Assembly: GCA_036785705.1 (NCBI GenBank)
Contig: JAWUZG010000159.1
Location: 3,286,001 to 3,350,000, forward strand
Direction of reading: 5' to 3'
DNA length: 64,000 bases
DNA from: Acanthornis magna
Taxonomy: Eukaryota > Chordata > Aves > Passeriformes > Acanthizidae
Shown: one piece after another, positions 1 to 13,800 of the stretch
Layout of the letters: each line of letters opens with the position of its first letter
Numbering within the stretch: the stretch's first letter is position 1
The notes under the pieces: model-generated
Database searches by the model: none
What the model saw: the letters and a program-made list of their open reading frames with translations, nothing else
Told to the model about the DNA's origin: nothing
Made by a program: the position numbers and the translations under genes

Positions 1-3000
1 GATATTAAGGGGGCAATTCCTGATGCCAAAAGCTTGCTCTCGAGGGTTTGATTTCCTCTTAGGTTAATCCTGGCGAGTGCACTCCTGCCCATTAGGTTGC
101 TCAGTATTAATTTCAATCTGCACAGGGTTCATTTCAGCGGGCTCTGCTGAGAGCTCTGCTGATTGCAGTGCTTAATTACCAGCTGAGTATCATCTCTTTA
201 GCATGTGGTGGCATCGTGCCAGCCCCTGAGGGGTCTTGAGCCCTGAGCAGGACCCCAGAGCACTCGGGGATCGCATTCTGCCCCAGCACCACCGCCCTGC
301 CAAAACTGACCATAAGTTTTGTGCTTCCCTTTACTCAGCAGTTTCCTGAGGAAAAGCTGGGAGGATGGAGAGGAGGAGGAGGAGGCAGATTCCTCTTGTT
401 CAGCAGCTCACCAGGGTCCAGCCTAGAGCTGGAGGATGCCAAATAGCAATTTTTAATCTGGGTCTGCCCAAGGTTATGATGGTCTGCCCACCCCTCCCTG
501 CCATGCTGCCTCCAAACTCTGCATTGCAGCACAATGTTGGGTTTCTCCATCAGTTTTCAGGAGCACGAACACCCACCCTTGGAGCACTGCTGTGCAGGTG
601 TGTAGGTGCATGCAGAACGTGCTGTTATTTGTTATACATACATACATACATATATATATATATATATGTGCATCTGCATATGAAATATAAAAGCAGGTTT
701 TTTCTTACTTGGCGTGCTGAAGGCTCTGATTGCTGGCTTATATGAAATATTTAGATCATGCACAAGAGATAACTCACAAGATATAATGTCGATGTACGAT
801 GGGAAGCTAGTCTTTATTATCACAGGTGTAAATTTTCACACCTCTGTTATCAATTTTGCAATTATAACTGGGTTTCCCGGTAAAGTAATTTACTACTCAC
901 TACCATATAGGATGAAGAAAATGATCATTTATCCGCCTTCAACTCAATTAAATATTCATCGTTCCCCAAAAAAGGGGGGGAGAGCATTTAAATCACTCCC
1001 AAACTGTTCTCCAGATTTATTTTTTTTTTAAAGAAGAAGAAGTCTACCTTATAAAAAGCATAGATTTGATGCAAAAAAGACAATAGGAGCCTAATACATG
1101 CAGGGATGCAGCACAGATTTGGCTCATCAGTCATTTGTGTTATGGGAGTCCAAAACAGTAATAAAATCAACACAAATCCAACTTCAGTAGGAGAAGAGAG
1201 GCTGATTCTCGAGTCAGATGAAAGCAGCATCATTCCAGCTCTGATTAAAGCAAGCAGGTTGTGCTTGAAGAGAGGAGACCAAAACAAAGTTTGTTCTTGC
1301 TTGTAGTTTTCAGCACTGAGCAAACATTTCTCATTTTTTGCCTCCTCTGGTGACTTATTTCCGATGAGAAATTTGGGATTACTTTGCAGGTAGAGAATTT
1401 TGGTGCTTGGGTGCAAAAACCCCTCCTCTCAATCAGCATTAATTCCTCAGGAACGTCAGTCTCAGCACCTTTCTCCTCATGTCCTGTTTTTCTCCTGTCC
1501 TGCCTCTGCTCTGTCAAACCCTCCATCATTCAATCTGTGATGTCTCGTGGCTCCAAACACGCTCCTGTTGTTGGCTAATTCTCAGCGAGACTTTTATTCC
1601 AAAGGCTTCTCCAACAGCCTGATTATATAATAACAGCTTGCTCATTACCCCGAATATAAATAGTTGAAGTATCCCCCGAGAATGGACACAGCTGGTGGAA
1701 CTTCCCATATTAGCACTGCATTAATATTTATGGCAGCACTGCGTTAGTATGCAAAATATTGGCATCCCTCCATGCAAAAGTTTACACATCTGTCATTAAT
1801 GACTCTGCCCCAACATCACAGGCAGGTCAAGGGAGCTGAATCCTGGCTGGAATTCCCATGAGATGGCTCCAGCATCATTTTCTCTGTAGCTGGGTCACCG
1901 CTGATGTCCGGGAGGGGTGACAGTCCCCTCGTCCCAGCGGTGTCCCCGTGCTCCGTGTGGTCCTGCTGATTTACCCGCGTTTGTTTTGGCTTATGGAGTG
2001 AAATATTAAAGGACGTGATGAGAACCAGCTAATTGTACATATAACCTTTAAGATGTCTCGGACAGGATTCCAGCCTTCACCTCGGGCTATAAAGAGAAAG
2101 TAATGAGGCCATAAACAGACATTTAAGTGTGCCTTTAAAGTTTAAGGAGAGTTTAATTGCGGGCGCTGGGGTGCCTGGGAGCAGACCTGAGCTCAGGTAG
2201 TGTTTCCCCGGGAGACACTCAGCCACGATCAGGCTCAGCATCGAGCTCTGAGGTTCTGTCTGCCCCGAGGGGAATTGGTTTGTGCTAATAAATGTCCCAG
2301 CTGCAGGTCAGATTGTAAATGAAAGTGATATTTAATGGCCCAGGTCCTGTGCTGGTGTAAACCAGCCCTGTGTGCTGCTCGGGCTTGGTTTAAATCCAGG
2401 TGCTACCGACCTGTGGGCATGACTTTGGGAAGGTCTTTGGAGGTTTATAACACTCCTCAGGATGGAGCAGGTGTAAGGAGCTGATCCCTGGGGGTTCACA
2501 GCAGTGTGAGCGATGCACGGGAACCCCTTGGGGTCTGCCTGCTCCCCCCAAGGCAGGACCCTGCACCCTGGGAAAAGGAAATGGAAGAGAGAGAAGGGGA
2601 GCTTTATTTTTTTTTCCTCACGGTGTGACTTTTAGTCCTGCAGATCAAAACCCAGATGAATCTGTGGCCTGCAGAGCTGGTACCGTGCCCCAGGAGGGCC
2701 GTGCTGGGCAGCTGTGGGTGCCCTTGGGGATGGCACAGGCAGCGAGGGACAGCTGTCCCCAGCCTGGTTAAAGGCAGAGGGACTCAGAAAAGCACCAAGA
2801 AGCAGGAGCTGGGCAGGCTCAGTGATAGCTGCACCCGTGGTGGTGCAGAGCAGGGATCAGACAAGCTGCTGGTTTATTAATTTTATTTAATCTAGAAAAA
2901 AAAATGTCATTGAGGGGAAGTGGAGTAAGAGAAAGCAGAACAAAATGCAGAACACTTTTGACAACCACTCATCTGTGAACATCTTGGGACTCCAGTTGGA

Positions 3001-6000
3001 TTTTCCCAGCCTGTTTAGAGGCCTGGGTGCAACAAAATCCCACTTGTCAACTGTCTGAAGGACCCTGCGGCCCTGATAACCCTGACTGACCCCTAAAGGG
3101 AGACATGCAGATGTTAATGTCACGTCTAATGGAGCTGCAGGAGGACCACCCGCTGAATTGCCCTCTCAGGGATGCCCTGTTTGGAGAACGGAACACTCCA
3201 CTTGTGCCCCAAGCTGGTGTCCCACCAGGCTGCTGCAGCACCACGATGCAGCTCTGAGCTCAGCATTGCTGCTCTGCAGCTCCTCAGGTGCTGCTGGGGG
3301 TTTGCTCTGCACCAAAATCTTCGCTATTCACATTTTTCAGGAGAATGCGTATCAATTGCGCAGCGAGTGGAGGCCAGCTGGTGGTCAGCTTCACGTCTGT
3401 GAAGTGTCAGAGGAAGAGACATCATCCATCAGTCAGTTCCACATTCCCCTCAGGGCCAGCAGTGATGGAGCAATGCTGCCAACACTACAGACAGCACAGG
3501 GGGAACCTCGGGGACACGGGGAGACACCCGTGGAACAGCAAATATTTGGGGAGAATTGCTCTCAGAAAGGTGCAGGTTCAGCCTGGGCTCTCACAGACTG
3601 TCCCAGGGTCCCTCGGAGTGGAGTGCAGGTGATGGGATCCTGCCCTGGGATGGGGAGGTGACAAACACCCAACCCCAGGAACCTCTGTCTCTCTCTCTCT
3701 CTGTGTAAAATTAATTGATAAAGCATAATCGCCGTATCAATGCCTTTTTTAGAAAAGATAAAGTACACTTCAAAGCTAATTTAGGCCTGCAGACAAATGG
3801 CTTAAAGAAGAGCTACTGTACTGAAAAATGTCCGTGTCATTTTTTCCCCAAATCATAGTTTCAATGCACACAGCCTCAGCCTGACATTCTGAATTATGGC
3901 TTTTATTAAACATTAGTAATAGAGTGCACTTAAATCATGGTTTCCCTGTAAAAGAGAGATGTGTTCAACTCAGATCTGCACATTTTAATGCCATATTTCT
4001 TCCTTTTACTCTCCCCGCAAGATAAATTTACTTACTCCACAAAAATGTTTTGCTGAAAAGAATAATTCATCCTTCAGTGTCCATCTAATGCACCTTGTGA
4101 GTAATGTGAAACGATGCAAAAATTACAATGCACCGGCCATGTCTGGAATGCTTAGATGCCTCCGAGTTAGAGGTTATGCACACAGAGTATTGAAATTAGA
4201 TTTAACAACTATCATCTTTTACAATGTTGCCTTGATGATTTTTTTTCCCCTTTTATAGCTTTGATCAGATGCCTTCTGAATACATTGCCGGTAACAAATC
4301 TTGCAGTCTGCTGCTCTGCAAGCCCTGCTCAGCTCTGAGCCAGGTCGCCAATAACTGCTTTTATATTTTTTTTTTTTTTAAGTGAGAATATTTGTAGCCA
4401 CAATTTGCTCAAGCAGTCAAAATTCAGATTATATTTTTACTCCGCGAGTAGATCAAAAATAGGTTGTGGGGTAACCAGACAGCTGTGGAAATAGCATCCT
4501 CCAGTTTTTGCTGTGCTGAGCCCCCCAGTTCTCGCAGAGTGAGGGCACACCTTGCCCTCTGGCTGGGTACCCTGGAGAGCTTTGCATCCCCAGCCCAGGG
4601 GAGTGGACCCTGGGCTCCATCCCAGCACATGTCCCCAGCCCTGGCACCGACACCAGGCACAGCATCCCGCTCTAACTCAAATTCCTGCTCCAGCCATCCT
4701 CTCCAGGTACAGAGCCAGCCCCTGCAATGTGACCTTTATTTAAAGGACAGCAACTGTACCATTGAATCAATGTCCCTCTGCCAGGAGCTCTGCATTGGAG
4801 CTGCATTGCAGTGTCAGCACCGGGGCTGCTCCGGCTCCAGCTCTCACCTGAATCCACCACGACCCACTGACACATTTGGGAGCGTGGTGCCACAGCCCTG
4901 CCCTGCTGCACGAGGGGGACAATGGGTTTGGAGATTGCCCAGCACCTACAGACACTGGGGATTTGGATTTGCTGAAAATCCCATGCTGTTAATTCAGTGT
5001 GGAGTTTAGCTCACAGGGAAAGATGGTATTTACTAAGCACTGCAAATCTTTTCTTTGTATATTGGTTGCACGGATATTAACTGATTGGTCCTCCAAGATT
5101 CCTCCAATGGTGATAACAGAAGCAGTATATCTCTCTTTTGCCAGTTCCAGGTCCCTGGGGTGGGAGCAAACACCACCCCCAGCAGCCATCCCAGCCCTGG
5201 AACTCACACTAGCACACTGCAGGAATATTTCTGATTTATAGGGGGTTTTTGTATTGGTACCTGGGAATCCCAGCAGGGTTATGATCCCATTATACACAGC
5301 CAATAGGAAAACCAGTCTTGTAGATTGTGTGGAAGAGAGCTATAAAAATGTGACTAAGAGAAGCAACTTCATCTATCCCACACAGCAGTTCAGTGGTGAA
5401 ATTTCTAATGGCACCTCTGTCAGCTCAAAGTCTCACAGATTCAGAGCCTCACAGAAAAGGGTTGTCTTAGTTAGCTGCTCTAGGATGAGTCCCCAAAGAG
5501 CATGTAAAGCCTTCTCAATTTGACCTGCTGAACTGAAGTTGTGATTAAGACCTAGAATTATTGCTGTGCTGTTGCTGTTTGGTGGATGACAACAGGAAAA
5601 TCAACGGAAGATGGACATTGGCGGTGACTTTATCAATAGCTTGGTGACTTTGGCTGTCTTCACTACCATCCCTTCCACTGAACTTCAGTTCCATTCAAAT
5701 TTCCTCTCGAAGAGCATAAATGCTTCTAAACTGAAGTGGAAAAACCTCCAGCACATTAGCTAATAGCACATCAGAGGAAGTGCCTGGCTGCGACTGTAAC
5801 CTCAGCAGGCATTTTTACATGGGAGGACGTAAACTGTCTCTGAATTATTTATTGAACCAAAGACATCAAATTGGACAATTAACCTTGAAAACTTAATTTA
5901 AGCACCATAAAAGAAACATCTCCCTAAAAACGTGTCCTTAATAAAAGCCAGAAGCACAAACTGTAGCAGGTTCTGCCATGGTCCATTGCAGGAACTGGGA

Positions 6001-9000
6001 ACTTCAGCGGGTTTGTCCCTGAGGAGGGATTAGTGCTGGAGGTGACTTGGCAGGAACACAGGAATTTGGAGAGCTGAGCAGAGCATCCCTGGAGCTCTCT
6101 GAGTGCTGCTCCAGATGACGCTCCTCCATCAGCAGGGCTGCAGAGATACCCTGGGCTCCATCTGCCCTGCAGAGCCCCAAACCCCGCTGCTGTCCCCACG
6201 CCCCTCACCTCCCCACAGGGATGGAGATAACACAGGCACTCAGCAAAGTGATGGAGCTGAAGGCGCTCAGGTGTCTTCACTCCCTTCTCTAAAAGCATCA
6301 GATGAGTGGTAAATCTGAAGGATTTTACCAGACAAAGGATTTTACCCAGGCTAGAAACTCTTTGGAAGCAAAAGCAAATTTCCCTCCTCAGTCGCCTCTG
6401 CTCCAGCTTGGTGTCTGCTGCACTCTTCCGACACCACTAAATGATGGAAGCTGCAGAAGGCTTCAGCAATTTATTCTGTTTAATTTCCTCCACAAAGGTG
6501 TTTTATCCTCACTAATAAAAAGAGTGGAACTTGATCATTTCTAAAATATTGTCCCTTCTAAATCTTTATGGCTCAAAGTGGACTGAGATCATTAGAAGTT
6601 ACTTTATGTGCAGCTCAATCAGCTCCAAAGGGCTATCTCAGTCACTCTGTGCTTGCTGAGAGCAGATCTCATTTCCCAGAGGCAAAAGGACAATACTTAA
6701 TCACTTCCTCACTTGTTAGGTGTTTTAACAAGTTGTATTAAGCTTCATCAGTCGGAGCTTTCATGCCAAATTAAAAATGATAGTTCACTTCTCCGTTATT
6801 ATAGGACATAATTTGTTTTCTTTTATTTTGCTGGGCACTTGCATGCCACTGTAATTTCACATGGAAATATATGACTGATGTCACCCAGAAGTAATTAGGT
6901 TTTAAGAGCCTTGATTGCAATAGACACGGACGTTACGGCTTTATGGTGCCAGCGCTTTGCCATCCACTTTATGGCTGTTGATTCTGCAAGTATTTCATAG
7001 ATCTGTCAATAGGAATAAGTTAGCTGATGTTGACTGGAACTATTAATCAGAAGGAAGGAAAATATACATTTTTATTTCTGCACTCAGACTTGATAGCTCA
7101 GTAAAAGCCTCCCTACCCAGCTTTGCAACACTCCAGGGTTCCCTCATTGCTGAAAGCAGAGAGATGCAGGGAAATCCTGAGTTCCTTCAGGTTTAGAAAC
7201 AAATTATTTTAACACACTGTCTTGGAGAGACCTGGTTTTGCCACTGTATATGGATATTTTATTTTAATGCACAGCGAAGACCACATTTAATTGTTCTAGC
7301 CTTCCGATCATATTTTATAGGGATCCATCAGGCTCCAGAAAGGGAGGGATGGAGCTATTGCCTTCCCTCTGTGCTCTAGGCAGAAAGTGGGTCAGAGTCA
7401 AGAGCTCAGGGGTTGCATTTACATCTCAAAACTCAACTCTGGTAGTGTGGAATTACACCACTCATGTTAAAATGCATTTCCGTGGTCATGACAAATCTAG
7501 GAAGCTTCTGGTGTGGTGACCAGCAGGGAAACAAAGAGGAACACCCGGAGGTGAGTGCTGCAGGTGAATGCACAGCATCCCTTGACCTCAGTGGGACTGG
7601 GAATTTGCCCAGCCAGTTAAATGCTGATTTAGGTTTCAGAAAGACTGCAAAGCTTGGGAAACCAGGGAGGATTATTTAAGAGAGTTTGTGTGCAGCCCAG
7701 CAGTCTGAACCATTTCACAGTGATCAAAACCCCATAGGCTTTGAGAACCACAATAAAGAGTTCAGCTGCTCGTTTCACTTGTGACTTCAAGTTCCTCGTT
7801 TTAAAAAAAGCTGGTCCCTTTCCACAAAAGCAGAAATTATAGATATTTGCTTTTAACGGGCCTTTCTTGTGGTGTCACCTCACTGCTAAGGTGCTCCTGT
7901 AGTGGCAGTGAAGGTGCCCTTGGGTAAGGCAGACCCAGACCATTCCCTCTGCTCACTCTGCAAGCCATGCCCATGAAATGGATGTGCTGGGACCTGTCCC
8001 AGTACAGAAGAATGTCATCTCTCCCTGGTTACATCAACCTTTTAATCAAATCTTGGGCGAATGGCCCAGGCGGCAAGAATGGACTGTGCTGTGCCAGGGA
8101 CAGAGAGTCCATTCCAGAACTGGGGGCTTGATCCCACCCAATTCACTCCAAAACACTTTGGCTACAGCTGCAAAACCCTCTGAGTCCAGCAAGGTATGGA
8201 AAAGTGGAGCTTCTTTCCATATTTCTGGCAGTGCTTTCTTTTCCAGAGCTGAAGCCATACCCAGAGACTGACCACACCATCCTTGAGAGGTTCGGCCATC
8301 CAGGAGGTGCCAGGAAATTTTGCAGGTTCAGGTGCCAGCTCCTGCACATTAAAGAAAGTAAAGAGGAGAATTCTGTCTGCTCGTGTTTAGTGGGGAAAAT
8401 GATTTCTTCTGCACTACTGCTTTTGTGAAAGGATCTCTGTCTTCCCTGTGATATTCGGTGGTCCCCAGGATTTCATCCTGCAGGGATGGCATCTCCAGGC
8501 TTTTCCACACAAAGTGCTGTGTCTGTCTTTCATCTTCCCTAAAGAATCTTTCACTTGACTCCTGATTAAAATATGGGCTGCTTTACACTTTCCTTTTTCT
8601 TTCCCTTTTTTTTTTTTTTCCTCCCCCCCGGAAGAAAATTCTAGACAGCAAACACAGGAAGAAAAAAAGGCTGAATTGCCAGCAGATAAGCCCAATTTCA
8701 CTTGACCCCTGAGCTCTATCGGTCACTCCTAACAATGGGATGTACTCTTATCTCAGCACACCACTTAACACCCATTAATGCTTTGGGGAGTTAGTCCAGC
8801 TCTTTCAGATCCCCATGTAAGGATTTATTTCAAACACTGAGATGAGTGGGATGACCGCCTTTAGCAGCCGCAATCTGAAGTGCTGCTCTGTCCTGCTCAG
8901 TACTCTGTTCACTGTAAAGCTTTAACCCCGTGGATTAAGGACCTGTAGAAAAAAAAACCAAACCCACTTAGAGCAGATTTGCAGCTGGTTTGAATTGGGA

Positions 9001-10460
9001 AATCTCCTGCAGTACACACTGGTACCAGTTCCCCCTTACTGGGGGAGCATTGGCATTGCTCCACAAATTAATTCAGGTTCTCCATTAATTAATTCTAGGT
9101 TCATTGCTGGACGGTTGTGTTGACTTACATGAGAGGAGATTCTGGTTCCTCACCGAGTCTGGGAACCAATCCTGACTTTGGAGGCAAATTCTGGAAGTTT
9201 TTGTTGGGAATTTGATGTTTCTCTGAGTTGTTTCTGGTTTTTTGGCGGTTTTTTTTTTTCATTCTGCTGGGATGGCATCAAAATTCAGGCTGTACTAAAA
9301 ATAAAAACTTCTAAAATTATTCAGTCATCTGATTATGCTGAAATAATTTTAAATCAGATTAAACTAAAAGTTTCTGCAAACTTTGCTCTATTCAGAAATC
9401 TCCAAGGAAAGCTGAGGCAGATGCACGAGTTTTTCAAATTGCTATAATTTTGTATACCACTACTGGGCAGAATTAAGGACTTCAGTGCATGTTTGAAATG
9501 TTGACGTTATAAGGGAAACAAAATTAAATAGAGACATAAAATGGAGCAGCCTTCCCATATCCCTGATTAGAGTGATTCCAACTACAATTTGGATTAATAC
9601 AAAAGGCGTTCAACAGACCCTTCTTAAGGAAAGATGGGCACCAGCTGAGAGCTCCAATGCTGTTGGAGAAGTGTTCCCAGACTGACAGCAAAATTTACTA
9701 CATCCATGTGGAGGAATGGCAGAAAAATTGGCTTAGACCACTGAAAAGGAAAAATTACACAGTGAAAATAAAAATAAAAATTAATATTTATCTTACTGAT
9801 TGGGCTGGAGTAGAAGGACCTGAAAATTGCAGAAATGAGTCCCAGCTGACTTTGTCCCAGTCACTGGTCCCAGTCAAAATTTGGAACAACCCCTTCATAT
9901 TTCCAACCAGTCTTAAGTTTCCTGTGGATTTTGATTGAATGCAATATCTGACTTCAGCAAAGTGTGTTTTCTTTCTAAAACGCTTTTAGCCCTGATTCAT
10001 AACTGGTAGGAAAAAATAATCTATGGAATGAAATACGCCGAGGGTTTTAAGCAAATATTTAGGCAAAAAGCAGCTGGTAAATCTCTAATGAATGGCTGGA
10101 TGTAGAGCTCACACATAATTCATGGCATGCCAGCCAGAAGGGTTTAATCCATCTCCTCTGCTCCTAACTCCTCGTGACATCCCAGGAGCTGGGGCTGCAC
10201 CCAGGGCAGGCAGCAGGAAAGGAGGTGCATGCACAGCCCCGGTCAGTGCTGGGCTCTAGAGCCAAAAGTTTGCTGTTCAGGATTATTTTCTCTAGTTCAG
10301 CTTCTCCTGGCCTGGTTTTAAGGACAGGTTGTTGTGTGGGGGGACTCGGGTGACAGAGGTTTGAAAGGACAGACTGATCACCCTTAGCAGAGGTCATCGT
10401 TTCTACACCACCCCGGCACTCCCATTCTTCTCCACACACAGGAGCTTAGTAAAATCCCAC
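1..10460. other. Upstream intergenic DNA, distal part
   Basis: No exon with recognisable protein similarity, no RNA gene and no retroposon was identified. Apart from the TA-type microsatellite near 650 and short homopolymers, the sequence looks unique. AT-rich segments with homeobox-like and GATA-like words, for example 1990-2160, 3720-4330 and 6830-7050, are candidate conserved non-coding elements, judged only by appearance. Confidence 0.6.
634..667. repeat. (CATA)n-(TA)n microsatellite
   Basis: Four ATAC/CATA units followed by about nine TA units. Short open frames across it are artefacts. Confidence 0.93.
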
Positions 10461-10466
10461 ATATCC
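10461..10466. repeat. Left copy of the 6-bp target-site duplication
   Basis: ATATCC immediately before the TGT end of the solo LTR; identical to 10801-10806. Confidence 0.88.
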
Positions 10467-10800
10467 TGTCGCTGTTGAGACGGTCATGACAAGTAAAAAG
10501 TTCACCACAACAGCTTCTTGGTCAAAGAAAAAAAGAGCGACTCCTCATTTTCCAAAGCCTTTTTATACTATTTTCTAACTTTCATGTCGCACATTCATTG
10601 GCTCTCAATTCACCACCCCACAATATCATTGGCTACCTATAGTTAGAACAACATCTTGCAAAAACACCACCTGCATGAAGTCAGGTATCTCTGGTTATGA
10701 ATTCCTGCTTGTTTTGAACCAAAAAGCAACTGTGAGAATTTGGGGCAACAGATTGCTCTCATGGTAAAGTAGTTCTCACTACATGTCTACAATTCCCACA
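10467..10800 (-). mobile_element. Solo LTR of an endogenous retrovirus, with target-site duplication
   Basis: The element begins TGTCGC and ends CCCACA on the + strand, the required TG...CA ends. It is flanked on both sides by ATATCC (10461-10466 and 10801-10806), a perfect 6-bp target-site duplication. Length is 334 bp. Read on the minus strand it has a normal LTR promoter order: two CCAAT boxes (AGCCAAT at 10628-10634 and 10597-10603), then TATAAAAAGG (10558-10567), then about 90 nt of presumed R-U5. No internal retroviral sequence adjoins, so this is the product of LTR-LTR recombination. A 6-bp duplication is usual for class II (ERVK/alpha-beta type) elements. No canonical AATAAA lies after the TATA box. 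No coding capacity. Confidence 0.9.
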
Positions 10801-10806
10801 ATATCC
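10801..10806. repeat. Right copy of the 6-bp target-site duplication
   Basis: ATATCC immediately after the ACA end of the solo LTR; identical to 10461-10466. Confidence 0.88.
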
Positions 10807-13800
10807 TATAAAGAATCCCATTTTCCCTTTTACTTTAGTAACACTTTAAAATAATGGGGCATTGATACTGTGTTAGGAAGCCATTCCCTTGGATGGATCC
10901 ATGGCACAGTCCTTATCAAGTGAGTTCAAGGTGATTAATGGTATCACGGTGATTTTGCATCTTGTTTATTACCTTCCCGAGATCACTTTGCAGTGATTTT
11001 TAAGGTGGCATGGAAATTACCACATGAACTGTCTTCTAAATCAATGAAGCCTTTTCCTGCCCGATAATAAAGCTCTCTTATGGTTTTCAATGAGCAGGTA
11101 TTAGCTAATTCTTAATTACTGCGGACGGGCAGGTACTAAGCACAGGAGAGTCAACAGCATTAACAAAACTCTGAGGGTGAAAATAAATCAGGAGGTACAA
11201 TAAGGGGGACATTAAGGAGTGAAATGCTCACCTCTGGCATTGCCTCGAGGGGACACCAGGGTCTCACTGAGATCTCAGCCCTTTGGTGTTTCATGGACAC
11301 CTTTCTCCTGTGAAGATGTTGTTGAACCAGCCCATTATCACCTAAAATCCCTCAGTTCCTGAAACGCTGTCCCTGCCACAGTGCTGGGATTCTCTTCGTT
11401 GGTTCCTGACACAATCTCCCACTGATCTGCAAGAGTGGAGCTGCGACTGGCACTGGAAGTTTCATATAAATGCATCAGAGGTGACAACCAGGGCAGGTGT
11501 GTTGTGGGTCAGGTCCTGGCCATCCCCAGCTGCTCCCTCCATCCCTTCCTGTGCCCATCAGCATCCAAACCCTCTCTCCTCCACGGAAACAAGTCACCTT
11601 CTCCTCTGCTTCACTGCAGATTTGCAGATTTTATCTGCAGTGCCCAGCATTCCACATATCATGGCTGGTCTTTTCAGAGCATCCCCAAAAGCTCAGTGCT
11701 GTCATCTTTCTCCCTTCTTTCTCAAAGGAGGCTTTAAACAAACACATTTTCCAAATTTTCCCGGCTAGAGGATGCAATTTGAGACCGGGAACTTGACTTT
11801 TTTTGTCACAGGACTCTTGGAAACGGTGTTGGCCGGTGGTTTGGGCGCCAGTAAATGGCAGAAAGGAGATGGACAGGTGTGAGATGGATAAATTTTCCCA
11901 AATTTTGGGCACAGGAGCAGAAGCACAGGCTGTCCACTGCAGGCTCAACAGCTGCCTTCCATTGGCAGAGCCAATCCCTTAATCCACCGCCAGCCTGTGC
12001 ATCCTTTTGGATATCGTCCTTTGCAGCAATGCATAACCAAAGATGAATTACAACGCAAGAGCTGAGGATTTTTTACCAAAACATGCTGAGCTCACAAAAA
12101 TCCAGCACTTGCAATAAATTCTCAGCATAATCTTAAAAAACAGGATGTTTAAACGTGACCAATGCTCCACAAAGAGCATGTTCTAACTCTTGTCTGACAC
12201 CCGCGTTGCTTCCACTTCTGAGCAGCTTTATTTTCATTCCCCAGAGGAGTTGCATATAAAATAGATCATTTCAGCGTTCCTCCATAATACATTCTTATAA
12301 CTGATACATTGTGTAAATAAAATGAAACATTAATAAAAATGGTTGGTGTCTATCTCGGGCTCTAATTTGAATACTTACAGGCAGGAAAAAAACCCAAACC
12401 TCCTGGAAGTGATGCTAACAAATTTCACAAACAAGGCACTGAGAAAATGTGGGCACTCCAGGAGAAGGTGGCCACACGGCCAATAAATCCTCTTCCTTAA
12501 GCCAACTAGTTATTGTCTATAACATTCATAAAATTCTTTGCACAGAAGACCCTTCGTGATGAAATAAACCATCAATCTCCACTGCATTACTATTCATTTT
12601 CCGTGTGTGCTGAGAGCAAATGTCATTCAAGGCATTACAGTTCTCTCAAACTATATTAAAATACATAGTCTGATGTTATATCTTTTTGAGCCTCTCTGTT
12701 CATAAATTGTCGCTTCTGATTGGAACATAAAACATATTTTATAATGCCATAAAGCCCCAGAAGATACAAGATCACTCATGTTTGTCTTTATGGCTCAATG
12801 TGTAGGACTTGGAGATGCTAAAGCATTGTGTATTTCATAACAACAATGGCCAGGGCCCCGTGGAGAGGAAGTCTTAGACGTTTCCATAAAACATTATTAC
12901 TATATTCCTTGATGACTGAAGCACCTCTGTGCACAGAGCCTGAGCCCTTAACTTATGGACTGTAAATGGATGAGTTTTCCCAATAAATCAGCTTTGTTTA
13001 GGAGCAGAGTTATCCTGCCCAAGACTTAGCTTTGAATGTTATCTCCAGGTGTCAGAGTAATGATGACTTTTTTCATTCCTCCATTTTTCTTTTCTTCCTG
13101 TTATGGCTAAGAAAACTTCCTTTCCAGGGATAAGTCCCCTGAGAAGTTTGCAAGATATTTCAACGTATTAGGAAATTAGATCAGCTTCTCAGTGATGTCC
13201 ATGGCTCCATCAGACTTGCTGTTTCTGGATCCTTTTTGGGGAGCCATGGCTATCACCTGCCAGTGCACTGAGATGCTTCTGCATGGAAGGAAAATTCCTG
13301 CCACGATCTCCTGCAATTCCTGCCATTATGAACACCCAAGCTGCAATTCAGAACACTTTTTACACCCTGTTTACAGCACCAGAGCAGTGCCAGGATGCCC
13401 CAGCACTGAGCCTTGTGCTGCCAGGGTCACAAACCAGTGGCCAGAAAAGCCAGGGTGGGGGCAAAGGCTGGGTTTGGACCTGAGGTTTACTGCAGCACCT
13501 GATGGATTCAGAGATGACACCGCAGGGAGATGGATGCTGAATCTCAGGGGCCTGTCCGTCCCCAAAGCCTCTGAAGGGTGGCATTTTGGATGGAAAGAAA
13601 AGAAAGACCAGGGAAAAAAAGGCATGAAGCCTGTCTGGCAAACAGACTAATTTGTCAAGAGAGTTGACAAACCCTTACAGTCTCCAAAGATCCAATCTCT
13701 CGATATGAGAACAGGGATGCAACCCCATTCTGCTCTCAGGAAATGACCCAGAAGGTGATAGTGGCCCAAATACTCCATAATATCTGAACCCTGGGACTGG

